Shown piece after piece: positions 1 to 8,355 of a DNA stretch of 64,000 nucleotides. Origin of the DNA: an uncultured Roseobacter sp. (lineage in GTDB: Bacteria > Pseudomonadota > Alphaproteobacteria > Rhodobacterales > Rhodobacteraceae); NCBI RefSeq assembly GCF_947499265.1, contig NZ_CANMNK010000005.1:370173-434172 (forward strand), written 5' to 3'. The stretch's first letter is position 1, and each line of letters begins with the position of its first letter. Made by a program: the position numbers and the translations under genes. The notes under the pieces are model-generated. The model was not told where the DNA came from, searched no databases, and worked only from the letters and a program-made list of their open reading frames with translations.

Positions 1-1239
1 GGCGTCGCAGCCGGCGCACATGGCATGACCCCTTCCAGAATTGCACGCGACCATGCCGTGGATTTTCACGCCGCCAGCGCGCCGCAACATGCTGCGCCAC
101 TGCTCTTTGACGGCAGGCAGGCCTCCATTCCCGGTGCGGCCTTTGCCACCGCCACCCAGATCGATAATCTGGACGCGCACGATGGGTTCAACCCGGTCAA
201 GGGACATATCGGCTGCGCCGTTGTGCCCGCGCTCTGCGCCTTTGCGTACCATGTACCGGACCTCACCGGCCAGCAGGCACTGGACATTCTGGCAATGTCC
301 TACGAGATCGGCGCGCGGGCCGGATTGGCCCTGCATGCAACGGTCGCTGACTATCATACCTCCGGGGCCTGGAACGCGCTGGCCGTCGCCGCCATTGGCT
401 GCCACTTGGGCGGTGCTTCGAAGGCGCAGTTGCGCGAGGCTCTGGGCATCGCCGAATACCACGGACCGCGTAGCCAGATGATGCGCGAAATTGCCAATCC
501 GACCATGTTGCACGATGGCTCCGGCATGGGCGCCCTGACCGGATCCATGGCCACCCTGCTCGCCCTGCGCGGCTTTACCGGGGCCCCCGCGATCACCATC
601 GAAGCGCCTGAAGCAGCACCTTTCTGGGCAGATCTGGGCACCCGCTGGACGATTGAAGAAAACTACATCAAGCCCTATCCGATCTGCCGCTGGGCACATG
701 CACCTCTGGACGGGCTCGACCAGATCATGCGCGCGCATAACCTCTCCCACGATGAGATCAAATCTGTCCGCGTGGGCACTTTCGCCGAAAGTGCTGCCCT
801 CTACCCGCATATGCCGGACACCACCGGTCAGGCCCAGTATTCTCTGCATTTCGCGCTGGCCACGCTGATGCGTCACGGCCAGGTCGGCCCGCAGCACATT
901 GATGGCGCGGGGTTGAAGGACCAGCAGGTGGCGGAGCTTATCTCCCGCATTTCCGTACAGGTCGAGGACAGGCACAATGCCAGTTTCCCGAACCACCGGA
1001 TGGCCGATGTCGCCGTGACCCTCAGGGATGGGCGTGTCTTTCATTCCGGCGATATCCACGCGCGCGGCGGGCTGGACGCGCCGATGGATGAGGCGGAGGT
1101 TGCGCAAAAATTCCGCAACTTTGCGCAGCCGACGCTTGGCAGTGAGCGAAGCGCCGCGATTTGGGCGATGCGTGAAAAGCTCCTTTTGCCCGACACGCAA
1201 TTTGCCGAATTATCCGCTCTCTTGTCTCAGGCTCCTTAA
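1..1239 (+). CDS. MmgE/PrpD family protein, 5'-truncated by window start
   Basis: The reading frame is open from base 1, so the gene begins before the window; the first ATG inside is at 25. The 412 visible residues compare with about 450 for the family, so a few dozen N-terminal residues are missing. Family marks are GFNPVKGHIGCAVVPALCA and, near the middle, KPYPICRWAHAPLDG, the usual K-x-YP-x-CR...H region. Known members are 2-methylcitrate dehydratase (PrpD) and cis-aconitate decarboxylase-type enzymes, but many MmgE/PrpD proteins have no assigned substrate. Its stop codon shares the bases TTAA with the stop of the opposing ABC permease, so the two genes converge with no spacer. No prpB or prpC is visible, so a propionate role is not supported here. 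Confidence 0.85.
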   Translation, partial: GVAAGAHGMTPSRIARDHAVDFHAASAPQHAAPLLFDGRQASIPGAAFATATQIDNLDAHDGFNPVKGHIGCAVVPALCAFAYHVPDLTGQQALDILAMSYEIGARAGLALHATVADYHTSGAWNALAVAAIGCHLGGASKAQLREALGIAEYHGPRSQMMREIANPTMLHDGSGMGALTGSMATLLALRGFTGAPAITIEAPEAAPFWADLGTRWTIEENYIKPYPICRWAHAPLDGLDQIMRAHNLSHDEIKSVRVGTFAESAALYPHMPDTTGQAQYSLHFALATLMRHGQVGPQHIDGAGLKDQQVAELISRISVQVEDRHNASFPNHRMADVAVTLRDGRVFHSGDIHARGGLDAPMDEAEVAQKFRNFAQPTLGSERSAAIWAMREKLLLPDTQFAELSALLSQAP

Positions 1240-2030
1240 GTGCGCCAGTTCAGCACACGTCGCTCAACCGCGCCAATGACCGCACTGACCATCACCCCCA
1301 GGACCGACAGAATGACCACACCAGCAAAGAGCCTTTCCAGATCATAAAGCGCACCGGCCTCCAGAATATAAGCGCCAATGCCATATTCCGCGCCCAGCAT
1401 TTCCGCGGCCACCAGCAGGATGATCGCAATGGCCAGGCTGATGCGCAGCCCCGCCAGGATACCCGGCATTGCGCCGGGCAGAACGATCTTGCGCACAATC
1501 GACAGCCAGGAGAGCCCGAAGCTTTGCCCCATCCGGATCAGCGTACGGTCCACATTGTCCACCGCCGCATAGGTCGCAACGACCGTCGGGGTAAAGGTGC
1601 CAAAGGCGATCAGCGCGTATTTGCTGCCCTCATCAATCCCGAACCAGATCACGAAAAGCGGTAGCAGCGCGATCTTGGGGATCGGAAAAATCGCCGCAAC
1701 AAGTGGCACCAGACCGGCGCGGATGTAGGAGAAGAGCCCCATCAAGAGCCCAACCCCGATACCCGCGACCGCACCAAACGCAGCCCCGATGGCGAGACGT
1801 GCCAGAGACGGCAACAGGTGCTTGAAGAGCAATCCCGATGCGTAAAGCTCTTGAAACGTCCATAAAACATCGCTGGGCCGCGGCAGGGTCAGCGGGGAAA
1901 TCACGCCCGCGCGGGTCCCCCATTCTGCCAGAATCAGCAGCACCGCAAAAACGACAAATCCAACCCAACGCCGGGTAACCGGCGCAAATCCACCGCCGCG
2001 GAAGGTGACCTTTTGCACGGGCTCAGGCAC
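1236..2030 (-). CDS. ABC transporter permease, SsuC/TauC type
   Basis: A 264-residue integral membrane protein with about six hydrophobic segments. It is a binding-protein-dependent permease of the taurine/sulfonate/nitrate/thiamine-precursor class. The EAA-type cytoplasmic loop lies around residues 165-205 and contains RKIVLPGAMPGILAGLRISL, where the ATPase docks. The start overlaps the end of the ATPase gene by 8 bp, so the two are translationally coupled. It is the last gene of a binding protein-ATPase-permease operon. The substrate cannot be read from the permease; the neighbouring MmgE/PrpD gene hints at an organic acid or its precursor, which is inference. Confidence 0.9.
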   Translation of the reverse strand: MPEPVQKVTFRGGGFAPVTRRWVGFVVFAVLLILAEWGTRAGVISPLTLPRPSDVLWTFQELYASGLLFKHLLPSLARLAIGAAFGAVAGIGVGLLMGLFSYIRAGLVPLVAAIFPIPKIALLPLFVIWFGIDEGSKYALIAFGTFTPTVVATYAAVDNVDRTLIRMGQSFGLSWLSIVRKIVLPGAMPGILAGLRISLAIAIILLVAAEMLGAEYGIGAYILEAGALYDLERLFAGVVILSVLGVMVSAVIGAVERRVLNWRT

Positions 2031-2790
2031 CCAAAAGCTCCGCGTCCGCTGCCGCAGCCTCCGCGCGCATCACCTCCCAAAGGTGTTTTTGCTGCGCTTC
2101 CAGATCCGCGTCACCGTAGCCGCGTGCCCCGAGCGGTTTGTCCAATGTCACCACCTCGCGGATTTCGCCCGGACGCCGCGACAGAACCACAATCCGGTGC
2201 CCCAGCCGCACCGCTTCTGCGAGATTATGCGTGACATAAACGGCGGTAAACGGCGTGCGTGTCCACAGCCCGATCAGATCGTCCATCAGCAATTCGCGGG
2301 TTTGACTGTCGAGCGCAGAGAGCGGTTCATCCATCAGCATCACCGCCGGTTTGACCACCAGCGCCCGTGCAATCGCCACGCGCTGTTTCATGCCCCCGGA
2401 CAGTTGCCGTGACAGCGCATCCGCGAATTCCGTCAGCCGCGTGCGGGCCAACACGTCGCGGATCATCGCATCCGCCTCGGCCTTGGCGATGTCGTGGTCT
2501 TCCAGCACCAGCGATACGTTTCCCGCAACCGATCGCCATGGCAGCAAGGCGAAATCCTGAAAGATATAGGTCAGCGGGTTGAGACAGCCGTCCGGTACCG
2601 CGCCGATTTGTGCAATCTCGCCCGTATCTGGCTGCTCCAGCCCGCCCATCATCCGCAACAATGTGGATTTGCCGCAGCCCGAGGGCCCGACGATACAGAC
2701 GATCTGCCCCGCCGGGATCTCCAGATCAATGCCGCGCAACACTTCTCGGTCGCCATAGCGATGACCCACCCCGGTCAGACGGAGCTCCAC
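2023..2790 (-). CDS. ABC transporter ATP-binding protein, SsuB/TauB type
   Basis: A 255-residue nucleotide-binding subunit with all expected motifs in order: Walker A GPSGCGKST near residue 36, Q-loop IFQDFALLPW, signature LSGGMKQRVAIARAL, Walker B MLMDEPLSALD and H-loop VTHNLAEA. The short insert and the FQDFALLPW Q-loop are typical of the taurine/nitrate/sulfonate group. It powers uptake together with the adjacent permease and periplasmic binding protein. The gene starts 5 bp after the binding-protein stop and overlaps the permease start by 8 bp, so all three form one operon. Confidence 0.92.
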   Translation of the reverse strand: MELRLTGVGHRYGDREVLRGIDLEIPAGQIVCIVGPSGCGKSTLLRMMGGLEQPDTGEIAQIGAVPDGCLNPLTYIFQDFALLPWRSVAGNVSLVLEDHDIAKAEADAMIRDVLARTRLTEFADALSRQLSGGMKQRVAIARALVVKPAVMLMDEPLSALDSQTRELLMDDLIGLWTRTPFTAVYVTHNLAEAVRLGHRIVVLSRRPGEIREVVTLDKPLGARGYGDADLEAQQKHLWEVMRAEAAAADAELLGA

Positions 2791-2795
2791 CGGGC

Positions 2796-3815
2796 TTAGC
2801 TGCCGACCGTTTCAACGTAGGAGGTGTCGAGCAGAGTATCGAGTGAGATATCCATATCCACCAGCCCTTCGGACTGGAACCACGCCAATTGATCCGCCAC
2901 AGAGGAGACGTTCAGCTTGGCGCCCTCATTGAGGCGCATGGTGCCGTTGATGATGGACGGCGCCGCCTTTTCGCGCGGGCGGTCGGTGTAGACATATTTG
3001 TGGATCAGATCGACCATCGCATCGATACCCTCATCGCCGCCGTCTTTGGCAATCATCGTGGCGTTGTAATCGGCAACACCCTTGGAATAGGCGGTCAGAT
3101 AATCCTGTGTCAGTGCCTTTTCCTCGCTTGCATTGCGGGCCGAAGTGAAAACGGTCGTGACCTGATAATCCGGCAGATAATCCGCGATATTGCCAATGAT
3201 ATGCACGGCGCCGGAGCCTGCCAGCGGCTTGGCGATATGGGGCACAATCGACCAGGCATCGATCTGGCCGGATTTCAGCGCGCCGATGATCGCGCCGACC
3301 TTTTGCAGTGGCTTGAAGGACATCGAAACGCCTTCCGCAGCAGCCACCTTGGAGCCCATGTAATGGAAAGAAGAGCCCGCCGTCGACATGCCGAAGCTCT
3401 TGCCATCAAGGCCCGCAGGCGCGGTCAGACCCGCCTGAAAAGCGGCATCACTGGCGAGAATTTTCTGGCCATCGATCCCTGGTTCTTCAGACAGCGCGCC
3501 GCCGATGACCTTGATCGCCCCCTTGTCCGCCAGCGAGACCAATCCACCCGAAATCGCCGTCACTGCATAATCGACATCCCCGCTGGCGATGGCCACGGCC
3601 ATGGGCTGCGCCGCCTGAAAGAATTTCAGCTCCACCTCCAACCCGGCATCGGCGAAATAGTTGCGTTCAAAGGCAATGAAGCTGCCCGAATGGCTGGTAA
3701 AACGCAGCGCGCCCACGGTGATCTTCTTGCCTGTGGCATAGGCCGGTGCGGCCAGCCCCACGGCGGTTGCGGCGCTCAGTGTTCCGATGGCCTGACGGCG
3801 ATTGAATTTCAGCAT
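2796..3815 (-). CDS. ABC transporter substrate-binding protein, NMT1/SsuA-like
   Basis: A 339-residue periplasmic binding protein. I chose the ATG at 3815 because GGAGG lies 5 bases upstream and a good export signal starts there (MLKFNRRQAIGTLSAAT..., with a twin-arginine pair and an alanine-rich stretch ending near AYA). The longer frame up to 3893 would add an implausible leader. The mature part begins KKITVGALRFTSHSG and follows the NMT1/THI5-like pattern of nitrate, sulfonate and taurine binders. It is the first gene of the importer. The roughly 155-bp gap to the divergent epimerase gene must hold both promoters. The ligand is unknown. Confidence 0.88.
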   Translation of the reverse strand: MLKFNRRQAIGTLSAATAVGLAAPAYATGKKITVGALRFTSHSGSFIAFERNYFADAGLEVELKFFQAAQPMAVAIASGDVDYAVTAISGGLVSLADKGAIKVIGGALSEEPGIDGQKILASDAAFQAGLTAPAGLDGKSFGMSTAGSSFHYMGSKVAAAEGVSMSFKPLQKVGAIIGALKSGQIDAWSIVPHIAKPLAGSGAVHIIGNIADYLPDYQVTTVFTSARNASEEKALTQDYLTAYSKGVADYNATMIAKDGGDEGIDAMVDLIHKYVYTDRPREKAAPSIINGTMRLNEGAKLNVSSVADQLAWFQSEGLVDMDISLDTLLDTSYVETVGS

Positions 3816-3971
3816 GATGTCCTCCCGGGTGCTCTTCAAAAGACGCCTGCGCGCCGTTTGCGCAAAGCTTACCGCAAGCAGCCAAAGCTGCAAGCAGACA
3901 GTCCCCCTTGCCTCGCGTCCCGCGGCAGGGGTATAGCGCCTCTATCAAACCTCCACTGACAAGGTGCGCGC

Positions 3972-4664
3972 ATGTCCTTTGACCGATCCCTGAAAATTGC
4001 CCCCTCGATCCTCTCTGCCGATTTCGCCAATTTTGGCGCGGAATGCGAGGCGATTGAGGCGCAGGGCGCGGATTGGGTACATGTCGATGTGATGGACGGT
4101 CATTTCGTGCCCAACATCACTTTTGGCCCGGCAACCTGCGCCGCGATCCGGCCGCATATCAAGGGTGTTATGGATGTGCATCTGATGGTTGCGCCGGTTG
4201 ACCCCTATATCGAAGCTTTCGCGCAGGCGGGTGCCGATGTGATCACGGCCCATGTCGAGGCCGGCCCGCATATTCACCGCACCCTTCAGGCCATCCGTAG
4301 CGCGGGCGCGAAGGCCGGTGTCGCGTTGAATCCCGGCACGCCGGCAGCCGCTGTTGAATATCTGCTCGATATGGTCGATCTGATCTGCGTCATGACCGTG
4401 AACCCCGGTTTTGGCGGGCAGAAATTCATCCACAGCCAAGTCGAAAAAGTGCGCCAGCTGCGTGCGATGATTGGCGACCGGCCTGTGCACATCGAAATCG
4501 ACGGCGGTGTCGACCCGACCACCGCACCTTTGGTCGCCAAGGCCGGTGCCGATGTGCTGGTGGCAGGCTCGGCGGTCTTCCGTGGCGGCTCGGTCAGCGA
4601 CCCGGCCCCCTATGGCGCGAATATCCGGGCGATCAGAGAGGCGGCCGCGGGCACCTACGTCTGA
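3972..4664 (+). CDS. rpe: ribulose-phosphate 3-epimerase
   Basis: A 230-residue TIM-barrel enzyme that interconverts D-ribulose 5-phosphate and D-xylulose 5-phosphate in the pentose phosphate and Calvin pathways. Diagnostic blocks are IAPSILSADF at the N-terminus, HVDVMDGHFVPNITFG (metal-binding and catalytic Asp), HLMV, LNPGTP, MTVNPGFGGQKFI, and EIDGGV with the second catalytic Asp. Its length is normal for the family. It stands alone between the divergent ABC importer and the convergent CoA-ligase gene, whose stop lies 31 bp away. No CbbR or Calvin gene is adjacent, so this is most likely the housekeeping copy. Confidence 0.97.
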   Translation: MSFDRSLKIAPSILSADFANFGAECEAIEAQGADWVHVDVMDGHFVPNITFGPATCAAIRPHIKGVMDVHLMVAPVDPYIEAFAQAGADVITAHVEAGPHIHRTLQAIRSAGAKAGVALNPGTPAAAVEYLLDMVDLICVMTVNPGFGGQKFIHSQVEKVRQLRAMIGDRPVHIEIDGGVDPTTAPLVAKAGADVLVAGSAVFRGGSVSDPAPYGANIRAIREAAAGTYV

Positions 4665-4695
4665 GAGCCACATGCGAGGTCATGCGATCAGGCGG

Positions 4696-6189
4696 TCAGG
4701 TCAGTTGATCAGCAAAACTGTCTAGAAGTTTGTGTTTCAGGATTTTTCCCGTCGGGGCCGCGGGGAGCTGCGCCGCCAGCACGATGCGGCTTGGACGCTT
4801 GTATCCGGCCAGACGATCCTTGAGAAAATCGCGCAAAGCGTCGTTGGTCAGATCGCACCCCATCGCCACCTGCACAAAGGCCAGCACTTCTTCATCCCCT
4901 GAAGTCATGCGCCCGATCACCGCGGATTGAATGACCTGCGGATGGTCGTTGATCGCCGCTTCCACCTCCGGCGGGTAAACGTTGAAACCGCCGTGGATGA
5001 TCAATTCCTTCGATCTGCCAAGAATATGCAGATGGCCCGCCGCATCGAATTTGCCCAGATCGCCCGTGTGCATCCACCCCTCGGCATCCAGCACCTGCGC
5101 GGTCTCGGCGGGATTGCGGAAGTATCCCAGCATGACGTGCGCGCCCCGTGTCAGCACTTCCCCCATACCCTCGCCACCGCCCGGCACGGTCTCGTCAATG
5201 CGCACCTCGACGCCCGGCAAAGGGGGGCCAACAGAAATGTCTGCGGACCCCAGCGGGTTGTTTGTAATGGAGACGCCTGCCGTGGTTTCGGTCATGCCGT
5301 ATCCATTTTGCAGCGGCACACCATAGAAGGCTTCGGCCTTACGCTTCCATGCGGGATCCAGAGGTGCGGCCCCGGAGGACACATAGCGCAGATCATCCGA
5401 GCCAAGTTGGTCATATCCCTGCTCAGCGGTGTATTGCATCAACAAGGCATGCATCTGCGGCACGGCAGACAGCAGCGTCACCCCTTTGCGCAGCGCGGTA
5501 TAGAGCTTTTCCGCCGAAAACCGCGCTTCGAACCGGATCTGGGCCCCGGTGTAGACGGCTGCCGTCACAATTGATGCCAGACCAAAGACATGGGTGATGG
5601 GCAGGACGCCGTAGATCACATCGTCGGCTGTCATCCCGCGCAGATTGGCCGACGCCATACCGCCAAACGCGAGGTTTTCATGACTAAGCATCACCCCTTT
5701 CGGCGCACCGGTTGTGCCTGTGGTGTAAAGCAGCACCGCGATGCGCGCATCGTCTTCGGCGGGTGAGGCAGGCCGCGTCGCTATATGAACGGTGCCAAAA
5801 ACCGCCGCGCAGGGCATCGCCGCCAGCCGCTTTGCATGCGCGCGCGCCTCGGGCGACACATCGGTTGTTAGGACGATGACAGCGGGGGTGGCATGATCCA
5901 GAATGCGCGTCACTTCGGAGGTGGATTGGCGCGCATTGACCGGCACGGCAATCGCCCCGATCCGCCAGCAGCCAAACAGAAAGGCGACGGCGGCGGTGCA
6001 GTTTTCACAGAGGATGACAACGCGGTCGCCAACCCGGCAACCCCGCTGCGACAGGCCATCGGCGGCGGCAACGGCGGCGGTTTCCAAATCCCGCCAGGTC
6101 CATGCCACACCGGTGCCATCCGTCATGGCCAAGGCATCAGGCCGCCGCGCGACCTGATCCGCGAGGAAGCGATGCGCCCGCGCGGTCAT
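4696..6189 (-). CDS. AMP-dependent acyl-CoA synthetase/ligase
   Basis: A 497-residue member of the ANL adenylating superfamily, which activates a carboxylate to acyl-AMP and then acyl-CoA. Core motifs are TTGTTGAPKGVMLSHENL (phosphate loop), NGYGMTETTAG, the TGDLGKFDAAGH hinge region, GRSKELIIHGGFNVYP, and the C-terminal catalytic lysine in PTGKILKH. It is the last gene of the beta-oxidation operon and overlaps the upstream flavoprotein gene by 4 bp. By position it would supply the CoA thioester that the operon degrades, the role PimA plays in the pimelate operon of Rhodopseudomonas palustris. The chain type cannot be deduced by eye. Confidence 0.92.
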   Translation of the reverse strand: MTARAHRFLADQVARRPDALAMTDGTGVAWTWRDLETAAVAAADGLSQRGCRVGDRVVILCENCTAAVAFLFGCWRIGAIAVPVNARQSTSEVTRILDHATPAVIVLTTDVSPEARAHAKRLAAMPCAAVFGTVHIATRPASPAEDDARIAVLLYTTGTTGAPKGVMLSHENLAFGGMASANLRGMTADDVIYGVLPITHVFGLASIVTAAVYTGAQIRFEARFSAEKLYTALRKGVTLLSAVPQMHALLMQYTAEQGYDQLGSDDLRYVSSGAAPLDPAWKRKAEAFYGVPLQNGYGMTETTAGVSITNNPLGSADISVGPPLPGVEVRIDETVPGGGEGMGEVLTRGAHVMLGYFRNPAETAQVLDAEGWMHTGDLGKFDAAGHLHILGRSKELIIHGGFNVYPPEVEAAINDHPQVIQSAVIGRMTSGDEEVLAFVQVAMGCDLTNDALRDFLKDRLAGYKRPSRIVLAAQLPAAPTGKILKHKLLDSFADQLT

Positions 6190-7187
6190 TCCGCCGCCTT
6201 CGGCATCGGCATCACGCCGGCCAAACGCTGCTGCGCGGCCACCGCCTGCGCCTCGATGCGCTCAATGATGTCCGCCATCGGTTCAATCCGGTCGGTCAGC
6301 CCCAAAGCATGCCCGGCGGAGAGCAACCCGCGGCTGACATCCCCGGTCTCATAGGCTTTGCGCCCGATCTGGCCGGACACCAGCGGCATCAGATCCTGAA
6401 TGGTGATGTCCGGCACCTCCGCTTCCATGCGCATCACCTCAGCCGTGGTGTCATTGGCGAGGGTCCGGACCGTGTTGCGCAGGGATCCCATGGTCAGCAC
6501 CGTGTCGCGCTCCGTCGCCTCCACCAGCGCCTGCTTGTATCCCTCATGCGCACAAAGCTCCTGGGACACCAACAGCCGCGTGCCCATCACGACGCCCGCT
6601 GCCCCCATGCCCAAAGCCGCAATCAGCTGGCTGCCGTGTCCGACACCGCCGCCAATGAGAAACGGGATGTCCAACGCATCGCCCGCCATGGCGCCATTCA
6701 CAAACGACCCGATCATATCCATCCCCGGATGTCCGCCGCATTCCGCACCGACAATAGAAACCATATCGACGCCGACCGCCTGCGCCTTGAGCGCATAGCG
6801 CACGGCGGGCACCTTGTGCAGCACGGTCAGACCCAGATCTTTCAGCAGCGGGATGTAAGGTTCAGGATTACGCCCGGAGGTTTCGACAACATGGACGCCC
6901 TCATCAGCGATGAGACGGAAGATATCCTCCGTCTGATCCCCCGGCACAAGCTTGGGCAGCATCGAGACGTTCACCCCAAAAGGCAGGTCGCCGCAGGCCT
7001 TGCGCGCCGCTCTGATTTCGGCGCGCAGGGCGTCGCGCTCCGGAAAACTCGCCGCCGTGATGAAGCCCATGATCCCCGCTTGTGCCGCCGCCGTGACATA
7101 GGGCGCGTTAGCCAGCCACTGCAACCCGCCCGCCACGATGGGCCGTTTGATACCCAATCGGCGGGTCAGTTCGGTGTCCCAAATCAT
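6186..7187 (-). CDS. nitronate monooxygenase-family FMN flavoprotein
   Basis: A 333-residue TIM-barrel flavoprotein of the 2-nitropropane dioxygenase / nitronate monooxygenase family. Visible marks are the N-terminal PIVAGGLQWLANA strand, GAECGGHPG around the FMN-phosphate and His region, and IGGGVGHGSQLIAALGMGA with the following GVVMGTR. Family members oxidise nitronates or act as enoyl reductases. Many operon-associated members have no proven substrate. Here it is translationally coupled by 4 bp on both sides inside a beta-oxidation operon, which suggests an acyl-CoA-related redox step rather than nitronate detoxification. That role is inference. Confidence 0.88.
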   Translation of the reverse strand: MIWDTELTRRLGIKRPIVAGGLQWLANAPYVTAAAQAGIMGFITAASFPERDALRAEIRAARKACGDLPFGVNVSMLPKLVPGDQTEDIFRLIADEGVHVVETSGRNPEPYIPLLKDLGLTVLHKVPAVRYALKAQAVGVDMVSIVGAECGGHPGMDMIGSFVNGAMAGDALDIPFLIGGGVGHGSQLIAALGMGAAGVVMGTRLLVSQELCAHEGYKQALVEATERDTVLTMGSLRNTVRTLANDTTAEVMRMEAEVPDITIQDLMPLVSGQIGRKAYETGDVSRGLLSAGHALGLTDRIEPMADIIERIEAQAVAAQQRLAGVMPMPKAAE

Positions 7188-7954
7188 AGACCAAACCTCG
7201 GCGCGCGTTTTTCCAGAAAGGCCGCGATCCCTTCGGCGGCCTCGTCACCACCTGCTGCGCGGGCCATGGCATCGCGTTCCGCATCCAATTGCGCAGCCTC
7301 GGTGGTTTCATAAGCCTGCGCCACAAGGCTTCGGATCACCCCATGTGCCGCGCGCGGGCCTTCTGCCAGCCTGTCCGCCAGAGACATTGCGGCATGCAGC
7401 GCTTCGCCGGGCGGCGTGGTTTCATTCACCGCCCCAAGCGCCATCATTCGTTCCGCCGATATCGGATGCGCCAACAAGCACATCTCCATCGCCAGAGGAC
7501 GCGGCAGGCACCGTGCCAGAGAGGCCGTGAGACCTGCGTCCGGCACCAGCCCTGCCTTAACATAGGCGGCGGTAAATTCCGCACCCTCTGCTGCGACGAT
7601 AAGATCGCAGGCCAAGGCCAGCGACAGCCCGGCCCCCGCTGCACCGCCCTCAACTGCCGCAATCAAGGGCACCGGACAGTCACGCATCGCCCGCACAAGC
7701 GCGTGCAGCTCATCCACCTTTTCGCAGCGTTCGGGTTCGGTCAGCTGGCGCCGTTCGATAAGGACGTTCAGATCGCCACCGGCGCAGAAAAAATCCCCTT
7801 CCGAGGTCAGGATCACGGCCCGGATGCGCGGTGCCTGCGCCTGGACCATCGCTTGTGCAATGCAATCGTAAAGCGCCGGGCTCAGCGCCCCACGCCGCGC
7901 CGCATTGCCGTTCCAGATGATCAGGCGATCGCCTTTGTCTTCGATCCGCGCCAT
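7184..7954 (-). CDS. enoyl-CoA hydratase/isomerase family protein
   Basis: A 256-residue crotonase-fold protein. The oxyanion-hole segments are FFCAGGDLNVL and AAVEGGAAGAGLSLALACDLI, followed by TAAYVKAGLVPDAG, the canonical order for the family. It would hydrate or isomerise an enoyl-CoA. It is separate from the hydratase domain of the large bifunctional protein at the operon start, so the pathway has two crotonase activities, as expected when a branched, cyclic or dicarboxylic acyl chain must be handled. The start ATG shares a base with the stop of the upstream thioesterase gene, and the end overlaps the flavoprotein gene by 4 bp. Confidence 0.9.
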   Translation of the reverse strand: MARIEDKGDRLIIWNGNAARRGALSPALYDCIAQAMVQAQAPRIRAVILTSEGDFFCAGGDLNVLIERRQLTEPERCEKVDELHALVRAMRDCPVPLIAAVEGGAAGAGLSLALACDLIVAAEGAEFTAAYVKAGLVPDAGLTASLARCLPRPLAMEMCLLAHPISAERMMALGAVNETTPPGEALHAAMSLADRLAEGPRAAHGVIRSLVAQAYETTEAAQLDAERDAMARAAGGDEAAEGIAAFLEKRAPRFGL

Positions 7955-8355
7955 TACGATACCCTTTTGAAAACGCCCGGGGCCTTGGCGATCAACGCGC
8001 CCGCTGCGTCGCGCAGCTCTGCATCCGCACAGACAATCTTGCGCCCGCCGCCCGAGATCGTACCCCTGGCCACAACGCGCCCCTCATGCACGGCGGCCAT
8101 AAATTGCGTGGTGAGCGAAACCGTGACCACGCGTGCCAGCTCATCACCACCAAAATGAAGCGAGGCCGCAAATCCCGCAGCGCTGTCGAGCATCATCGCG
8201 ATGATCCCGCCGTGCAGGCTTTCGTTACGGTTCAGATGCGGGGCCGCGATGTCGAGCACGACTTCCGCGCGCCCGGCCGCGCGCTCCAGATCGACCCGGT
8301 AGCCGATCAGACCCTGCGCCCCGCTGATCGGAAAGTCAGGCGGCGGAGAGGGCAA
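7954..8355 (-). CDS. PaaI-type hotdog-fold thioesterase
   Basis: A 133-residue single hotdog domain. The motif NRNESLHGGIIAMMLDSAAG is the PaaI/YigI-like HGG...D active-site helix. Such enzymes hydrolyse dead-end or unproductive acyl- or aroyl-CoA esters and free trapped CoA during catabolism. The gene overlaps the upstream acyl-CoA dehydrogenase by 20 bp and abuts the hydratase gene, so it is made in step with the pathway. The role as CoA rescue is inferred from the family and location. Confidence 0.88.
   Translation of the reverse strand: MPSPPPDFPISGAQGLIGYRVDLERAAGRAEVVLDIAAPHLNRNESLHGGIIAMMLDSAAGFAASLHFGGDELARVVTVSLTTQFMAAVHEGRVVARGTISGGGRKIVCADAELRDAAGALIAKAPGVFKRVS

Noticed and set aside
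2889-3959. 356-codon plus-strand open frame opposite the ABC binding-protein gene
   Set aside because: It is the antisense of a clear family member with signal peptide and ribosome-binding site; long antisense frames are common in GC-rich genes. Its translation is rich in His/Arg/Gly without motifs.
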